Shown here in pieces: positions 1 through 12,647 of a DNA stretch of 64,000 nucleotides (position 1 is the stretch's first letter; each line of letters starts with the position of its first letter). Made by a program: the position numbers and the translations under genes. The notes beneath the pieces are model-generated. The model was given only the letters and a program-made list of their open reading frames with translations. It did not search any database and was not told where the DNA came from. Origin of the DNA: Symbiodinium microadriaticum (lineage: Eukaryota > Sar > Dinophyceae > Suessiales > Symbiodiniaceae); the NCBI GenBank assembly GCA_001939145.1, contig LSRX01000055.1, positions 320,919 through 384,918 on the forward strand. The letters are read 5' to 3'.

Positions 1-608
1 TTGCACCCTTCCAGCCTTGACGCATATTACGCTCCCAAGTAGTGGGTATGTAGGATGTACCTTACCCTGAGAGGCGAATCGCATGTCTGTACGGGTAACT
101 GGGCTCCTAGGATTTAGGAGGGTGTTGGGGCAGAGGTGGTTAGGGCGTAATTAGGGCTTCATGGGGCTTTAGCGCTTTTTGGGTTAGGGCTTTGGGCTTC
201 AGGGTTGAATCTTAATTTGTGGCGAGGCATTAGTAAGTCACCTTAAAGCCTTGAGGGATACAAACTACCCAAATAGTATGGTACCCCCCCATGGGGTTCT
301 TATGTGCAGCGCAGAGAGATAATTTCGTTGAGACCTCGACGTTGCGGTTGCAGGTGCACCCGGAGTGACGCGATGCATATGATCGACTTACTGTAAACTT
401 ATTTGCTTTCCTCGCTCCTGCGCCGGCCTCGTTCGCCTGCGACCTGAGTCATCCTAAAGTCCCATGTACGTTTCGCGCTCTGGGACAACGTGCCGTGCAT
501 CTTTTCTTAAGGGGGTGTGCTTGTATTTTGCTAAAGTTCACAGTGCTGTTACGCCTGGGGGCTGCTATTCGGGCCCTACACCCTGAGCCCTAAGCCGATA
601 TATGTGTT

Positions 609-691
609 GTTGTCTAAATTAGGGTCCCTTTCAGGCTCCTTTTTTTTATAAGAGTGCCGACTAAAATGGGCCCTAATTTAGAGAACTACCC
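609..691. repeat. MITE family A
   Basis: Inverted ends related to GGGTAGTTCTCTAAATTAGG; the left end is degraded. Confidence 0.7.
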
Positions 692-714
692 CTATGTTTG
701 GGAACATGGCCCAG

Positions 715-752
715 GCAACCTCATCGAGATGAAGTCAGACATGTTCAAGCTG
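715..752 (+). CDS. Candidate isolated exon
   Basis: Begins after CAG with an exonic G, ends before a GC donor, and reads NLIEMKSDMFKL in one open frame. It sits just after a MITE and lacks telomere-like sequence. No partner exon or homologue was recognised. Confidence 0.3.
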
Positions 753-868
753 GCCCTGGTTTACCAAAGGCATTTGTTACCCTAAGGGTCTAGGGACTCA
801 TATTCTAAGGCTTTGGGCCCAAAGACCATACTATTTAGGGCTTTTGGGAAGGCATTTGCAAGGGTTTA

Positions 869-1002
869 CTTTGGAGGGTCGGGGGACTTCGTAAGTGGGT
901 AATAAGTAGACTTATAAGTACCTTAAAAGGGATCCTAATTGGGGTTATGGTACTTATAAGTCTAGCAAATAAACTAGGTACTAAGTCCCCCGACCCTCCA
1001 GG
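869..1002. repeat. MITE family C
   Basis: Inverted ends GGAGGGTCGGGGGACTT / AAGTCCCCCGACCCTCC; TA at both borders. Confidence 0.85.
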
Positions 1003-1865
1003 TAGGGTTTTTTAATAACCAATAGGGTTTGAGGTTTAGGCAACAGATCTTGTGAGCCACAGTCAATGCTAGTAGGGTTATGGGGTTACGAGACGGTCTT
1101 CAGCCGGGGCATAGGATTCGGTTTGGAGGTTCGCATTATGGCCCCTATAGTGTCAAGGAACCATGTCTATCGGGGTGGGAAGGGAGCGCAGCTCATGTAG
1201 TGTCTGGAGTATGCTCTGATATAGAGTTTCGATCAGTGCGGGGTGCAGAATTCTCGAGAAGGCCCTGCCTGAAGCTGTGCCGGAGGCCGATGCCGCACCG
1301 AGCCTCCAACATTGGCATCTGGAGAACGCTTCTCCACGTCATCGTGGCATTCTCCGTAGCGACAAACGCACCTGGGATGCAAGTAAACCCCGAGACCCTA
1401 ACCCCCAAACCCAAACCTGGACCTGGTCCCCATAAGTATGTAGAATAGCCCTTGATTGGTCTAGGGCAGTTATGTTACCTCTTTTGGGGCTTTATGCAAA
1501 CTGTCAAATGCGAACCCAAAAACCTCAAAGTGCAAAAAAGCTGCTCTTGCATTTGGTATATAGCCCCAAGCCTTATTACGACAATCTGTATTCCAGCACA
1601 CCTAGAGCCTCATGCACGTGCAGCGAGTTGCCAACAAGTAAGTTTATGAGAGAGTTCGTCACAGAATCTGATCAGTTCAGCTTTTGATTTTAGATGGCTG
1701 TTTCGGCATCAACCCCAAGTTCGTGGTCATAAGGCTTGAGTAGCATCACCGGCTTCAATGCCTTCATGCTCCCGTGCCCCCTGTGCAGCCCCCTCCGTCC
1801 GCACTGCACGTGTTAGAAACTTGGACCCCAGACATCATCGGAGAATCAAGGCACAAAAAACACTT

Positions 1866-1949
1866 GGGTAGTTCTCTAAAGTAGGGTCCCTTTGGGGTCC
1901 CTTTTATAAGGGTGCCGTATATTGGGGTTTCAAAACCGGACCCTTACCC
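1866..1949. repeat. MITE family A
   Basis: Starts GGGTAGTTCTCTAAAG and contains the family core GGGTGCCGTA; flanked by CACTT on both sides. Confidence 0.75.
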
Positions 1950-4900
1950 ACTTGCGGTTGCAAGAAACAGTCGCGACAGCAGCAGCATTGTTGCAGACTC
2001 TCGTTCCCGACATGCACCGAACCTGAACCCCAAAGCCTCAGCCCTCGATTCTGTAAGCTTTCCCTTAACCCAGAAGACCTGAGTTTATTGGTGGGCTTTT
2101 ATTTTTATCAACCATGATAACTATTGAATATGGAGTTAACAGGGACTGGTAGATTAATGTAATTACGAATTCGAACCCCGAAATCCAAGGTCATGATCTT
2201 CACCATGAGCGAGCAGTTCGCATCTTGGGCACCTGGACTCTACCGCGAAGCGAGCATCCACGACGTGCATGGTGGACCATCGGAGAGAGTGCGGGGGAAG
2301 AGTTTAGGAGTGCATGGAGTGCGCAGCAGCTTTTATTGGGGTTTAGGGTTTAGTGTTTATGACTTATAACAGCTTTATCACCATTGTGCCGAGGGGTACC
2401 GAGGAGGAAGTGTGTTCTGGATTCTGGAGAAGGTAGATAGATACTTGTTGGGCACCGGAAGTAGCTACGCCGAATTCCCTGAGAATCATGACGGATGCAG
2501 GACTACCAGTCATTAGTTAGTACAGGGACACTAGCCGGTAACAAGTAAATGATAGTAGCAGTGAGTGATGACGAGGCAGGACTACTAGTCTAGCAGTACC
2601 AGCAGTAAAGATGGCAATCACAAAATGAACACGGACAGCGCTAAAGAAACTATCTACTTCGCAAACAGCAGCACATACTTTAGACGAAAACCCCTGGGAG
2701 CCTGACTTTTAGACCCTAAACCCTAAACCCCTAAACCCTAAACCCCGAAAAGAGAGGACTCCTGGCCCAAGCCACCGACGCGACCACCGGAACTGCTGAC
2801 CTGGCTTCTTGGGCGGCAAAGCAGTGAAGATCCCAGAAGTTTGCTAGAAAGGTCCAGAGTAGCACACTGCAATGACTCTAATATCCACAAACCGACGGTT
2901 CCAAGGGTTCCTGCCAGATCATTGAGTCAGAACCTACACTTTGTAGGGTTTGCAGAACCTACGCACTTTGTAGGGTTTGGGCCTACAGGCAAGTGTTCCA
3001 GAAGGGTTTCATTCGGGTTGTGCCACGGTTTCAGGGTTTTTGGGTTGCTGGAGGAGGTTATAGGGCACACGGACATGTTTGTGCTGGTGAGGATTTGGTT
3101 TAGGGTCCAGGGGTTTGGGTTTAAGATTTAGGATTTGGAGAGTGACCTTACATTGCAGGGCCTAAGCCCGAAGTTTTCGCTCCACCGCCGCCCAGGTCAT
3201 GCGTCAAGGCCGGGCTTGTCGAATGCTCGCGTTCGAAATAGTAACGTTGAGGGTCAATGTGCCCATGCAGTATATACTAGGGCCCTGAAGTACTTATAAA
3301 TGGAGCACTTTAAGGCCAACATGTATGCTATGTAGGCACATGGGCTTTTAGGGTGACTTTAGGATAGGATAGGAAGCATCGGCTATCCTCACGGAATCCT
3401 GAGGGAACGGAAGCGGACTCAGGCTTCAGAATCCTTAGCCCTTTTTAACATGGAGCCAAGAAGCCTTTAGGGTTTAGACGTTTAGCGTTTGGGGTTTAGC
3501 CTTTAGCATGGAACCCTGAACTCTAAAATTTTCTATCCTAAGCTGTACAAGCCCAAGCAACAAGCCGAAAAGCCTAAGCCGTAGTCTTCGCCGGTGGCCG
3601 GAGTGCTTAGGCTGGGTAGCAGCCAAGGTTCCCATGTGTCTGCTACTTTCGGAGTTCGCTCTGGCATCCAACCCTTTTGCACACAATTATCAGGATTTGG
3701 AGACCCTAGCTGGCGTCCGTTGGCTAAGAGCCCCATTAGAATGATGTGTAGGGGTCCTTGATCGAATTCAGGAAATCCTTGGGGATTTGGGGGGTGTCTG
3801 CGAAGGGCACAACCCGAAAGCATGGAGCGTCCGCATGGCCATCCGATGCATCGACAGGCTCAGGACGCTATGTGATCTTTTTCGCAACAGGCTCGGTGTT
3901 GCATCTTTGCAGAGCCCGGCTCTATGAAGGGTGGAGGGGGGGGGGTGGGGGTGAGCACCTTTCTGTCGCTTTAATTCGACTTCCAGGCTGCAAATAGCAT
4001 TGAGGGTTGGGGCTTCACTCTGGGGTTTGCAACCGTGCTTTTTTTCTGTCTTCTGGATTTTTTGTGAGCTGCAAGGAAACCCTACACCCTAAACTGACAT
4101 GCTCATGGATCGGGCTTTACTGAACAGCATCCGTTCCGTGAAGTCGTGAGCTTTCGAAATAGTGAGGGCGTTTGTTTCCGCACTGCTTGATGCCAAGTTG
4201 GAGATATTACTGGCTTAGGTGTTAGGGACTTAGGCTTTTTAGGGTTTATGAGGCGTTTGCTTTCGGATCTATGTCGTTGGGACATTGGCAATGCGACTCA
4301 CAATGGATTCCAGCTTCGGCGATCCGCTCTAGCTGTGCCAGCTCCTTTGAACTTCCCCAGAGAGTCCACATGTTGTTCGATTGTGGTTCTCCCTGGCTAA
4401 ACCCAGGCCCTAAACCCCAAGCCCTGAACCGTATCCTATGTATAGGACCTCGAGATGCCGGTGGAGCAGCCACATCCCCTATGGATGGCCAACTCATCCA
4501 CCACCATCGTCATCAGCAGCACCAGCATCAGCATCTGTATCAGCATCAGCATGTGTGTTTATGTGTATACGGCATCATCATCTCCTTCCTCTATACATTC
4601 TTGAGTAGATGAGTTAAAAGCTTCTCCACGCTCAACAATCGTCACACTGGATATGTTAAGTGTGCTCCTTGCACCAAACCATGCCAGCTCCCGACATCCA
4701 CAAAACTCTGTGTGACACCCTGTGTCACAAGCCCTCAGTCGAAAACTGGAGTCCCTAACTTTGCTTGTCATGGCGAACGAGCCTCTCCTTGCTTGCCAGT
4801 CTTGGAGCATGTGGTTGGCCTGGCGGTCCTCATCGCAGCTTTGTCCTTCAGTGCTTAGTGCTGTCTGACTTCTGTAGATTCGTTTGCACGAAGCTTTGGA

Positions 4901-5315
4901 TCGTTGGCATCACATGCAGGGGTATGTCTCCAGACCAGAGCCAAAGCACTTGTGCGACATGTAGAATATGAGTTTGTTCTCACGATCCGTGCCCTGTGCT
5001 TCAGATCCGACGATACACAAAAGTCTGATCCCTAAAATAATTCCTGCTGCTCATCTACCGGGTGCACTCAGGTGATGGCGGCCATCCCTCGCGAACCGGT
5101 GCCGGGGGTCAAAACAAAGGGTTCGGTTTAGGGTTTACAGCAGGGGCCTAAATAATTACCCATAGTTTTGTGGGGTTTCCTTATTGGAGTTATAGTAAAG
5201 TAATGTAAAGTATATACCCCAAACCCTACTCCTGAGAATCAAGGCCCCTACATTATGGTGTTTCGGCTAGTGCCTGGCGAAGACTTTGGGACTGAAGGGC
5301 AGGAGCATAGATGAC

Positions 5316-5482
5316 CGGTTTAGGGTTTAGGGGTTTAGGGTTTAGGGTTTAGGGTTTAGGGGTTTAGGGTTTAGGGGTTTAGGGTTTTAGGGTTTAGGGT
5401 CCAAGCCCTACATCCTAAACTCTAGGGCCCTCTGTTCTTGAGCCCTTAACCCTAAACCCTAAACCCCAAAACCCTAAACCAT
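5316..5482. repeat. Telomere-like tract, two facing arms
   Basis: About ten TTTAGGG units with G-length variation, then CCCTAAA units in the opposite sense. The single-base N at 6468 lies in a similar inverted pair. Confidence 0.85.
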
Positions 5483-5733
5483 AGGTCCCGGGAGAGTCCC
5501 GGCCCTTTGTTTTCTGCTTCTGCCGGCGATCTTGCACGGGAAAATCATAGGACTCGCCGGAAGAATTTGTTTTAGGTATGTCTCAGAACTGAGGGCGCCG
5601 GGCCACCCAAACTGGAAACCCAGGAATGCCATAGGCTTTAGGGTTCAGGGTTTAGGGTTTAGGGTTTAGGGTTCAGGGTCAAGATGAACCCCTGAATATG
5701 TCACAGACCGATGTGCAGTCGATATGAATGATA

Positions 5734-5930
5734 CAGGAACCTGGTTAAGAAACTTTGGGTCGTTATGAGGGCTTTGTATGGAGTATACCTACACTCTCCA
5801 TTGTAGTTCCTTTTATTGGTTTAACCCAGTTTATACTTAGGACCCAAGAGGGAAACCCCAAAAGGAACTAGAATGGAGACTATAGGTAATAGTTTGGGGT
5901 TACAGGACCAGGGTTTCATAAATAGCTTCC
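5734..5930. repeat. MITE family E, interrupted by family D
   Basis: CAGGAACCTGGTTAAGAAAC left end and a degraded GTTTCATAAATAGCTTCC right end, flanked by TA; D1 lies inside. Confidence 0.7.
5788..5886. repeat. MITE family D nested in family E
   Basis: Inverted ends CCTACACTCTCCATTGTAG / AATGGAGACTATAGG with TA borders; lies inside the E element 5734-5930. Confidence 0.75.
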
Positions 5931-6223
5931 TAAATTAGAAAGCTTTGGGGAGCGATGAATGCTTCGAGGCTGGATCTATGGTATAGCAAGCTAGTCCTTT
6001 TCATCTGATGGACTCATGGTTATGGTTTCTGGTTGCGAGTGCTTGCTCAACGCGGGCAGGGAAACCTAAACTTAAACAGACTCACAGAGAGTTCTAAACC
6101 CCCCCCCCCTAAAACCCTAAACCAGACTCATAGAGAGTTGGAGCTTTGCACAGGCCAGATTTCCATCCTGCATCGTGCACTGACGCTGGTTTGGAGGTGG
6201 CAGGTTTGAGTCTGAGTAATATA

Positions 6224-6318
6224 GGAACCTGCTTCAGAAACCCTTGATCTTTCCAAGGGTTCTTGATATGAACCCTACTTTTTGAGGCTATGGGGCCAGG
6301 GTTTCTTAACCAGGTTCC
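6224..6318. repeat. MITE family E
   Basis: GGAACCTGCTTCAGAAACCC / GGGTTTCTTAACCAGGTTCC inverted ends. Confidence 0.8.
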
Positions 6319-7468
6319 GACATTCGCACCGAAGGTGAGGGCATCCGAAATGCAAGATAGACAGTTAGGATTCAGGGGTTACCTTAACCCCAAAGAACCT
6401 ACCCTTTTGAAGGACTTATACAAAGAAGTTATACATAAGGAACCTAAACCCTAAACCCTAAACCGATNGGTTTAGGGTTTTGGGTTTAGGGTTTCAGGGT
6501 TTAAGTTGGACTCTACGAACTGAACAGACAGTTGTTGGTTTAGGGCTTCGGGTTTAGGGTGTCAGGGTTTAAGTTGGACGATTTCTTGCACCACCTGCAT
6601 AGGCGACACTTCTTGCACTTGGCCGTACAGAACCTTCAATCCCTTGTGTTTAGTTTTTCATGGCCGGACCTGTTGCCTGCGAGGCGGTGCAAGGGTTTGG
6701 TCGTTTGGGTCGAAGGCTTCCAAAGCCCATGTTTAGCATGGGGGCACCGGGTCTTGAACCCTACGCCCTAAACCCTAAACTGACTTGATGCACTACTCAA
6801 AAGAGGTGTTAGATTTCGTCCGCCCACAGAACCCTAGGCCATGAACGTGTGAATCCCTGCACTGTAGACCCTACAGACTTAGGGTTTTAAGGGGTGGGTA
6901 AGGCGCGGATGGATGGGTTTAGGATACTTCGAGTTAGGAGAACGTCATGTCCTAAACCTTTGACGATTTATGGTGGCTTCCGGTTCTCTTCTTCTGTAGA
7001 CTTTGAGATTGACAGTCTTGGGGAGTTTAGGGTTTAGGGCATAGGGTTTAGGGTTCAGAGTCTTGAGGGTGTTGAGTCTTTTCAGGGTGTTTGGTGGTTC
7101 GCGGGGCTTTCGTACAGCCTTGAACAACTCTTTGCTGCCGCTGCAGTCGAACACCCTCTGTCATATCCTACAGGAGCCCTGTCGAGCGGCTTTTTGCGTC
7201 ATGGCCACCATCAGATCAATAGAGGGTTTTCCGACGGGAGTATCCAGCTATCCACCAAAGAGGTGGCTAAGCTCCGATGGCCAGTTCCCGAGCTGCGATC
7301 ACAAGGAACCCTTGAAGGAAGCATCGTTCCAGGGAAGAAATGGGGTTCAAAGTACGAAGTGTGCCGCCATTGCCGTCCTCTTAACCCTAACTCCTAAACT
7401 CCGAACCCCTAAAACCCCAAGTTCAACAGGGCCCTAAACCCCTGAACCCCAAAACCCCTTCTCTGGAG

Positions 7469-10400
7469 GAAGCTGCCTTTGGATGGCTGAACGAGCAGAA
7501 GCCACCGGGAGAGCGTGGATGACTGAAGCGAAGGCATCCTTCCGGGCCAGACACCAGGTTGAATGAAGTTTTGGGTTTAGGGCCGTTTAGGGCCGTTTAG
7601 GGGTTTAGGGTTTAAAGTCTAGGGTTTAGGGTTTAGAGTTGTTTGATCCTTTTTGGGGGGGTTTAGACTGGTTCAGGGTTCATAACCGGAGCATCGGTTG
7701 CTGCTGAGGCTCAGAGATTTGTAGGTCTAGCTTGCTTGGGCCCTACAGCCTTAAACCCGTTTACACCTGTAGATCATCGCAAAGCCTCAAAGCCCAAAAA
7801 CAACGCCCTAAAGCCTTAAACACCAAACCCGTCCAAAAGCCAAAGCTGCAGGACGGAGCAGAGGTCCAGGACATGGAACATCAACACGGACGACGAGGTC
7901 GAGTGGATGCACGCGCCGCGCATGGCTGCGGGACGGCTGCTGCTGCTGCTGCTGCTGCTGCTGCGCCGAGCATGGAATGCGGTGTGCAGAAAGAAGCGGC
8001 TGTTTAGGGAGCTTTGGTGCCAGTCGTTCCTCAAAAGCTTTTGAACACCGTTTTTATATAGTGCTGGAGCCTCAAATCAGGGGTCCCCGATTGGGAGGTC
8101 CTGTTAATTTAATACATGTCCGACATATCATTTTCGCGTGGGGTTTTGGAAATGATGGAAATGTCCACTACAGATTGCTTTGCCATGAAATCATATGTTC
8201 AAGCGGTTGTACTTGGCTTGGGCGAAACGATTCAGTTAGCTTCCTTTTTGGCGATGAACTGTACTGCCTCGGTTGGGGCTCAAGTCACCCTCAACGAGTC
8301 TCGGATAAGCCCTAAAATAGAGGCCTGAGTATTCGGTCATGATAACCTTCAAGTCCAATCCTACCGTAGGTTTTAGCGGACTGATCTACCCGAAACTCCT
8401 ACTGTTCTAATATTGACGGTCCAATACCCAAACCATGAGGGTTTGTACAGCTCGTGGGTTGCCAAGGCTACGATGACGCCAGTAATGCCGTTGCCGCAGG
8501 CCCTCCCTTTACCGACTACCGTGAGTGTGTGGAGTTTTGGCGCTTGGAATTTAGTGGTTTCGCTGTTTAAAGGGTTTTGGTATTTCTGGTCTTGGCGTTG
8601 AGGGGCGTATTGCAACGTTTGCTGAGCTTGTTGTCCCAGAGTCACGTTTCGACCTTGCTCATCATGGCTTTAACTCCAAGCTGCAAGTACGTTAAGCTCC
8701 GCCATCACGACTGGTCAGTAAGTGGCGTGTCATCTTGCCCTAGTCTGACGATTGGTCTTATCGTCTTGCACTTTCATATTCATCTAGCACATCTTCTGAC
8801 CGGAAATGAAACAGTGTGACTTTTTGTGGTTCGGGGGGGGGGGGGGCGAAGCCCTGACCTTAAATTAAGTCCCAAATGGGGTCGCGTTGGGTTCGGGGTT
8901 TTTGGTCCTGAAGCATCAGGTGCCTAAATCCTTTGCCCACGAGACCAATTACCAAACAACTGTATAATTACTCATGTTGACCGGCAATATTCTCCTAGAT
9001 CCAGATACCGAAGGTTCGGTACTTTGGATGCAGTGGCATAGGCCTTAGCACTGCGCTTTCTCACCCATGTTGTAGTGAATAGCCTCTGCTGCCAGGACCG
9101 GTACTTTAGCAGTGGAGTAGTGTTAGCATTAACGCTCTTGGTTGCAGCAAGTAGGAGAAGCCCAACAGAAAGCCTTTTGCCCGTGTCTTGAAATCCCCGA
9201 CATCCTACGTAGAATTCGAAGACGAAGCCTTTGGACCCTACTACTGTCACCACGGCTGATTATCTTAGCCAGCCAGTAAATCTTGGATAGCCCAAGACCC
9301 TACAGGCGCAAAGTTCTTCATCAAAAAACAGCTTACCCCCGAAAAGCACAAAATGAGCGTTTGAAAAGCCGAACTCTCGAAGCAGGCGGCTCCTGGCGAG
9401 GCCATTGCCAGGGTTGCTTTCGGCCATAGTTGTTTGTTGTTGGTTCCTTTGCTTAGTGCTTGCCGGTGGATGCATCGATTGTATGTTTCGAGGACTTTCT
9501 TTGTGGCAGTGGGTTCACAACCTGATCTTCTGCAGCGTTTAACGGCTACATGTAAGTCTCTAAAGCTGCTTGAGGCTCCGATGTTGCAGGCCTAGTCCCG
9601 AAACTTATCAGCCCTACACCTTCAACCCGGCCCATTACCCATGCCCTCCCTAAACCCTAAACCCTAAACCCTAAACCCTATAAGCCCTAAACCCTACACC
9701 CTGAGCCCCTTGACCGGCAAGGTGCAGCTCCAGGACTGTGCCGACCTGGACGAGACGGACGACACGCAGCTCGAGGCTTTGAACGTAGTTCTCCTTCTCA
9801 AAGTTACCCTATGCTTCCAGGGACCTGAATAGTGGGTCCTTAAGGGTGTAGGGCCCTAACTGCAAGGTCCTTGGAAGCAGAGGGTTAGAGTTCTGCTCGA
9901 GGCTTTCATCTGCATCCGAGGACAGAGCTCAGAAGCTCGTGAGCACAAGCTCATACCTCCTATGTTGGAAAACCGAACCGTCTTGACAACTCGCACCAAT
10001 AGGGCAGCTCTACGATATACCTCTTAAACTTGCTCTTGTGTCTGTTACCATTGGTGTAAAGGCTTCTATCTCTAGTGTCTGCAGCAGCAGCAGAAGCAGC
10101 AGCAGGGGGAAAAGGATGCAGAGACTGATACTACTGCCTTTGCGTGTCCTCCTGCTGCTCCGGCTACCCTTTCTGCTGATCCCGATCATACTGACGACCC
10201 GTGCTCCTGATGATGACGGAGACGACAGCGACGACGATCATGATTGCGGTCTCATGTTGCCGAGCCCGATCGCCAACATGGCAGTAGTGCTGTTAGTGGT
10301 GATGATGATTTTGATGACCATGATCATGATCATGATGACTAGCCATCTCCCAGACAAAAGAAGCCGCGACTATGGGAGACACCAGTCATAGGCTTAGCCA

Positions 10401-11113
10401 TACAGCGATCACAGTGGTCTGCCAGGATGCTCGGCTGCGGCGCAAAGAGGATGAGCTCCTGTCGCGGCGCGATCGACTCGGGCTGCTCAGCTTCATGATG
10501 CTTCGGAATTTGCGGAGTGCTGTTGTTCCGCTGCTGCTGTTTCTTTGTTCCAGGCACCAATGGTCATCAGCCATCCTGAGTGAATCAGCCCTGCCTGTGG
10601 AGCAGGCTCCTCAACCGCTGTAGACCCGATATACACCGTTTTGCATGGTATGTATTCTCAATTAAGCTCAGAGCTCACGTTGCATCATTATGAGCACGAG
10701 GAATGAGTTGGTTTGACCGTGGAATGAAATGCAGGTGATGAAGTTTTCAGAATCTATGCTTGCAATCAAATTACAATACCAGCAGGACCAACCAGTGAGC
10801 CACTTGAAGGGTCACGGGTCCTTGCATCGTTGGTCATAAATAGGTATTCAATGGGGGTCTAAGTTGGATAGCCGCTACGAAGGTACCATAGCCCCAGTTA
10901 TGACCTATTTCCAATTTCCCTTGATCCCCCACTACCTAAAAGCATTCGTAAGCCGGAAAACAGCTGCAAATCAAGACCTGACAAACCCCTATAAAACCCT
11001 CCGTGAACCTTATAGACTTTAATCCCTCAGCCCTAAACCTAAGCCCTGACGCTCATCTGAGGACCCTCAGTCCGGCAGAGGAGGCCCGCCTGGCCGATCT
11101 GCGACAGCAGAGG
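7469..11113 (+). CDS. Candidate multi-exon gene, internal part, product not recognised
   Basis: Not recognised. Exons proposed with the window's own splice rule (AG before exonic G, GC donor) and phase: 7469-7512 and 7852-7908 (EAAFGWLNEQKPPG, then NINTDDEVEWM; phases 2 to 2 agree), then 9722-9775 (LQDCADLDETDDTQ), 9902-9934, 10426-10484 (ARLRRKEDELLSRRDRLG) and 11062 to about 11113 (TLSPAEEARLADLRQQR), where phases agree at all three joins. The later exons are highly charged and helical, coiled-coil-like. The link between 7908 and 9722 does not fit in phase, so an exon is missing or two genes are present. Ends are unknown. The intron 9776-9901 has the structure of a short inserted element. 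Support is from splice signals, phase and composition only, not homology. Confidence 0.45.
9646..9712. repeat. CCCTAAA tract before a candidate exon
   Basis: Near-perfect CCCTAAA units ending 10 bp before the exon acceptor at 9720. Confidence 0.85.
9776..9901 (+). mobile_element. Introner-like MITE forming a 126-nt intron
   Basis: A 12-bp direct repeat GCTCGAGGCTTT (9769-9780 and 9895-9906) flanks 114 bp with inverted termini (ACCCTATGCTTCCAGGGACC against its imperfect reverse complement at 9866-9889). Splicing GAG|GC ... GAG|G removes exactly one repeat copy plus the element and restores an open frame; unspliced, the frame meets a stop. Confidence 0.6.
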
Positions 11114-12237
11114 GCAGCGCTCAAGGTGGGAAGTTGCTTTGAGGGAACGAAAACTTCCATACGGGCAGAGAAGGGATTTATGGATTTGCGGTTTGGCGTG
11201 TAATTACGGTCAACGTGGGGTTCACTGTGGCTGGGGGTCTTGTTGGATTTGAAAGGACATCTGTGTGTACGACACGATGTCGGTAATCATACTTCCAACA
11301 GCCTCACGGGATTGTACAGTTGTCACTGTGACTGAATGAGGTCTAACGCACTGGTATATAAACATGCGCAGCTTGTATATTTACCTGTGTGATCCTGTGT
11401 GTACATGTATACATATATACACATATTCATATATATATATATATATATGTATGTGTGTATGTATAGCGCAGTGGGAATAGTTTAGGGTTTGTCGTACATC
11501 TGGACGCGCTTGGTGTAGGATGCAGAGTGCGACAGTGACAGAATGCGGCCACGAGCATATTGAAGCTGGTTCACCCAAAGGGACTGAAATGGCACGTCTT
11601 CTTAGTTCATACAAGACCCGAGCCAAGGGGTTTGGATGCTCGAAACTCACACCATAAGCACAGAAGCCGAAGCCCTGCAAATCTGGAAGAGGCCGCTTGA
11701 TGAGCAAGATGATTGCCAGCTCATTGTCGACAAAATGTTGCCAACCGCTTTTGTGTTTGAGGCTTAGGCTTTTTCGGATCCAGAGCAATTGTTGTTTTTT
11801 GTGTTTTAAGTGTTGTTGCTTGTCGAGCTTAGTGTCTCTCAACTTAGAAGACCTGTTTTTGTTTCTTGCTCCGTAGAATTGGGTGGCAAGGACGTACACC
11901 GAAAGCACTGGGCGCTCGACGCAAGAGGGCACTAGCAGTCACTTGCAGCCCATGCAAAGCCTCACAAAACGAACTGTAGCATTGCTTGCGTGGCTCTCTT
12001 CCTGCGCTCTACTCCAAGCTCTATAAAGCCTTAACCTGAACTCCATTGAACTTCAAAAAGAAAACCCTGAACTGTAAGCTCTATAAACCCTAAAGTCCTT
12101 AAACTCACTAAAGCTTAAGCCCTAAACTCTCTCTATACATTCACTGAACCCTATAAACCTAAACTCGAGTCAGCGCAAAGAAGGGCAATCATGAGGCATC
12201 TTTTAGTCTGAAACCTCGCCCTGATTCAGTTGCGGTT

Positions 12238-12416
12238 ATGAGAGGGTTCAGGGTGCAGGGTTCAGTCTTTGTGGTTTAGGGTTTATTGGGGTTTAGGGTT
12301 TGGGGCCCGGGGCTTGTTGCGGTTTAGGGTTTAGGGTTTATTCCGGTTTAAGGTTTAGGGTTTATTGCGGTTTAGGGTTCAGGGTTTGCGGTATATTGCG
12401 GTTTAGGGTTTTAGGT
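12238..12416. repeat. TTTAGGG-derived higher-order tract
   Basis: Units of GGTTTAGGGTTTATTGCGGT type repeat four to five times, a telomere-like unit with a fixed spacer. Confidence 0.75.
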
Positions 12417-12569
12417 TTCAAAAAATGTGTGTATGGAACGGCTCAAAGACGGATCCTGCCTTAGAGCTCCAGTTCCTAACTCGCCTGTCAGCTCCCAATC
12501 TTGCCGTCCGGCGCCGAGGTCTTGGCTGGATTTAGAGATTTAGCGTTTAGGGTTTCGTAAATTAAGGGT

Positions 12570-12647
12570 TCCCTATGGTCTCCATTGTAGTTCCCTAACC
12601 GTAAAATTGGTTAATCAAAAAAACGGAACTACAATGGAGACTGCCGG
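12570..12647. repeat. MITE family D
   Basis: GTCTCCATTGTAGTTCC / GGAACTACAATGGAGAC, perfect 17-bp inverted repeat. Confidence 0.8.

Larger units (their letters stand above)
1003..7468. other. Repeat-rich region without an assignable gene
   Basis: Holds MITEs A, D and E, facing telomere-like tracts and scattered short open stretches, for example after the AG at 2754 (LLAQATDATTGTADL) and around 2225-2310 (APGLYREASIHDVHGG). None could be joined with confidence. Confidence 0.6.

Noticed and set aside
7936..7963. (CTG)9 run as a coding homopolymer
   Set aside because: Reads as poly-Leu or poly-Ala depending on frame; the better exon model ends at 7908 before it.
10038..10391. 117-codon frame rich in Asp and hydrophobic repeats
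   Set aside because: Driven by GAT/CAT and CTG-like simple sequence; several frames are equally open and none shows a domain.
11381..11932. 183-codon minus-strand frame
   Set aside because: Ends in an AT microsatellite, has no domain and lies opposite to all supported genes.
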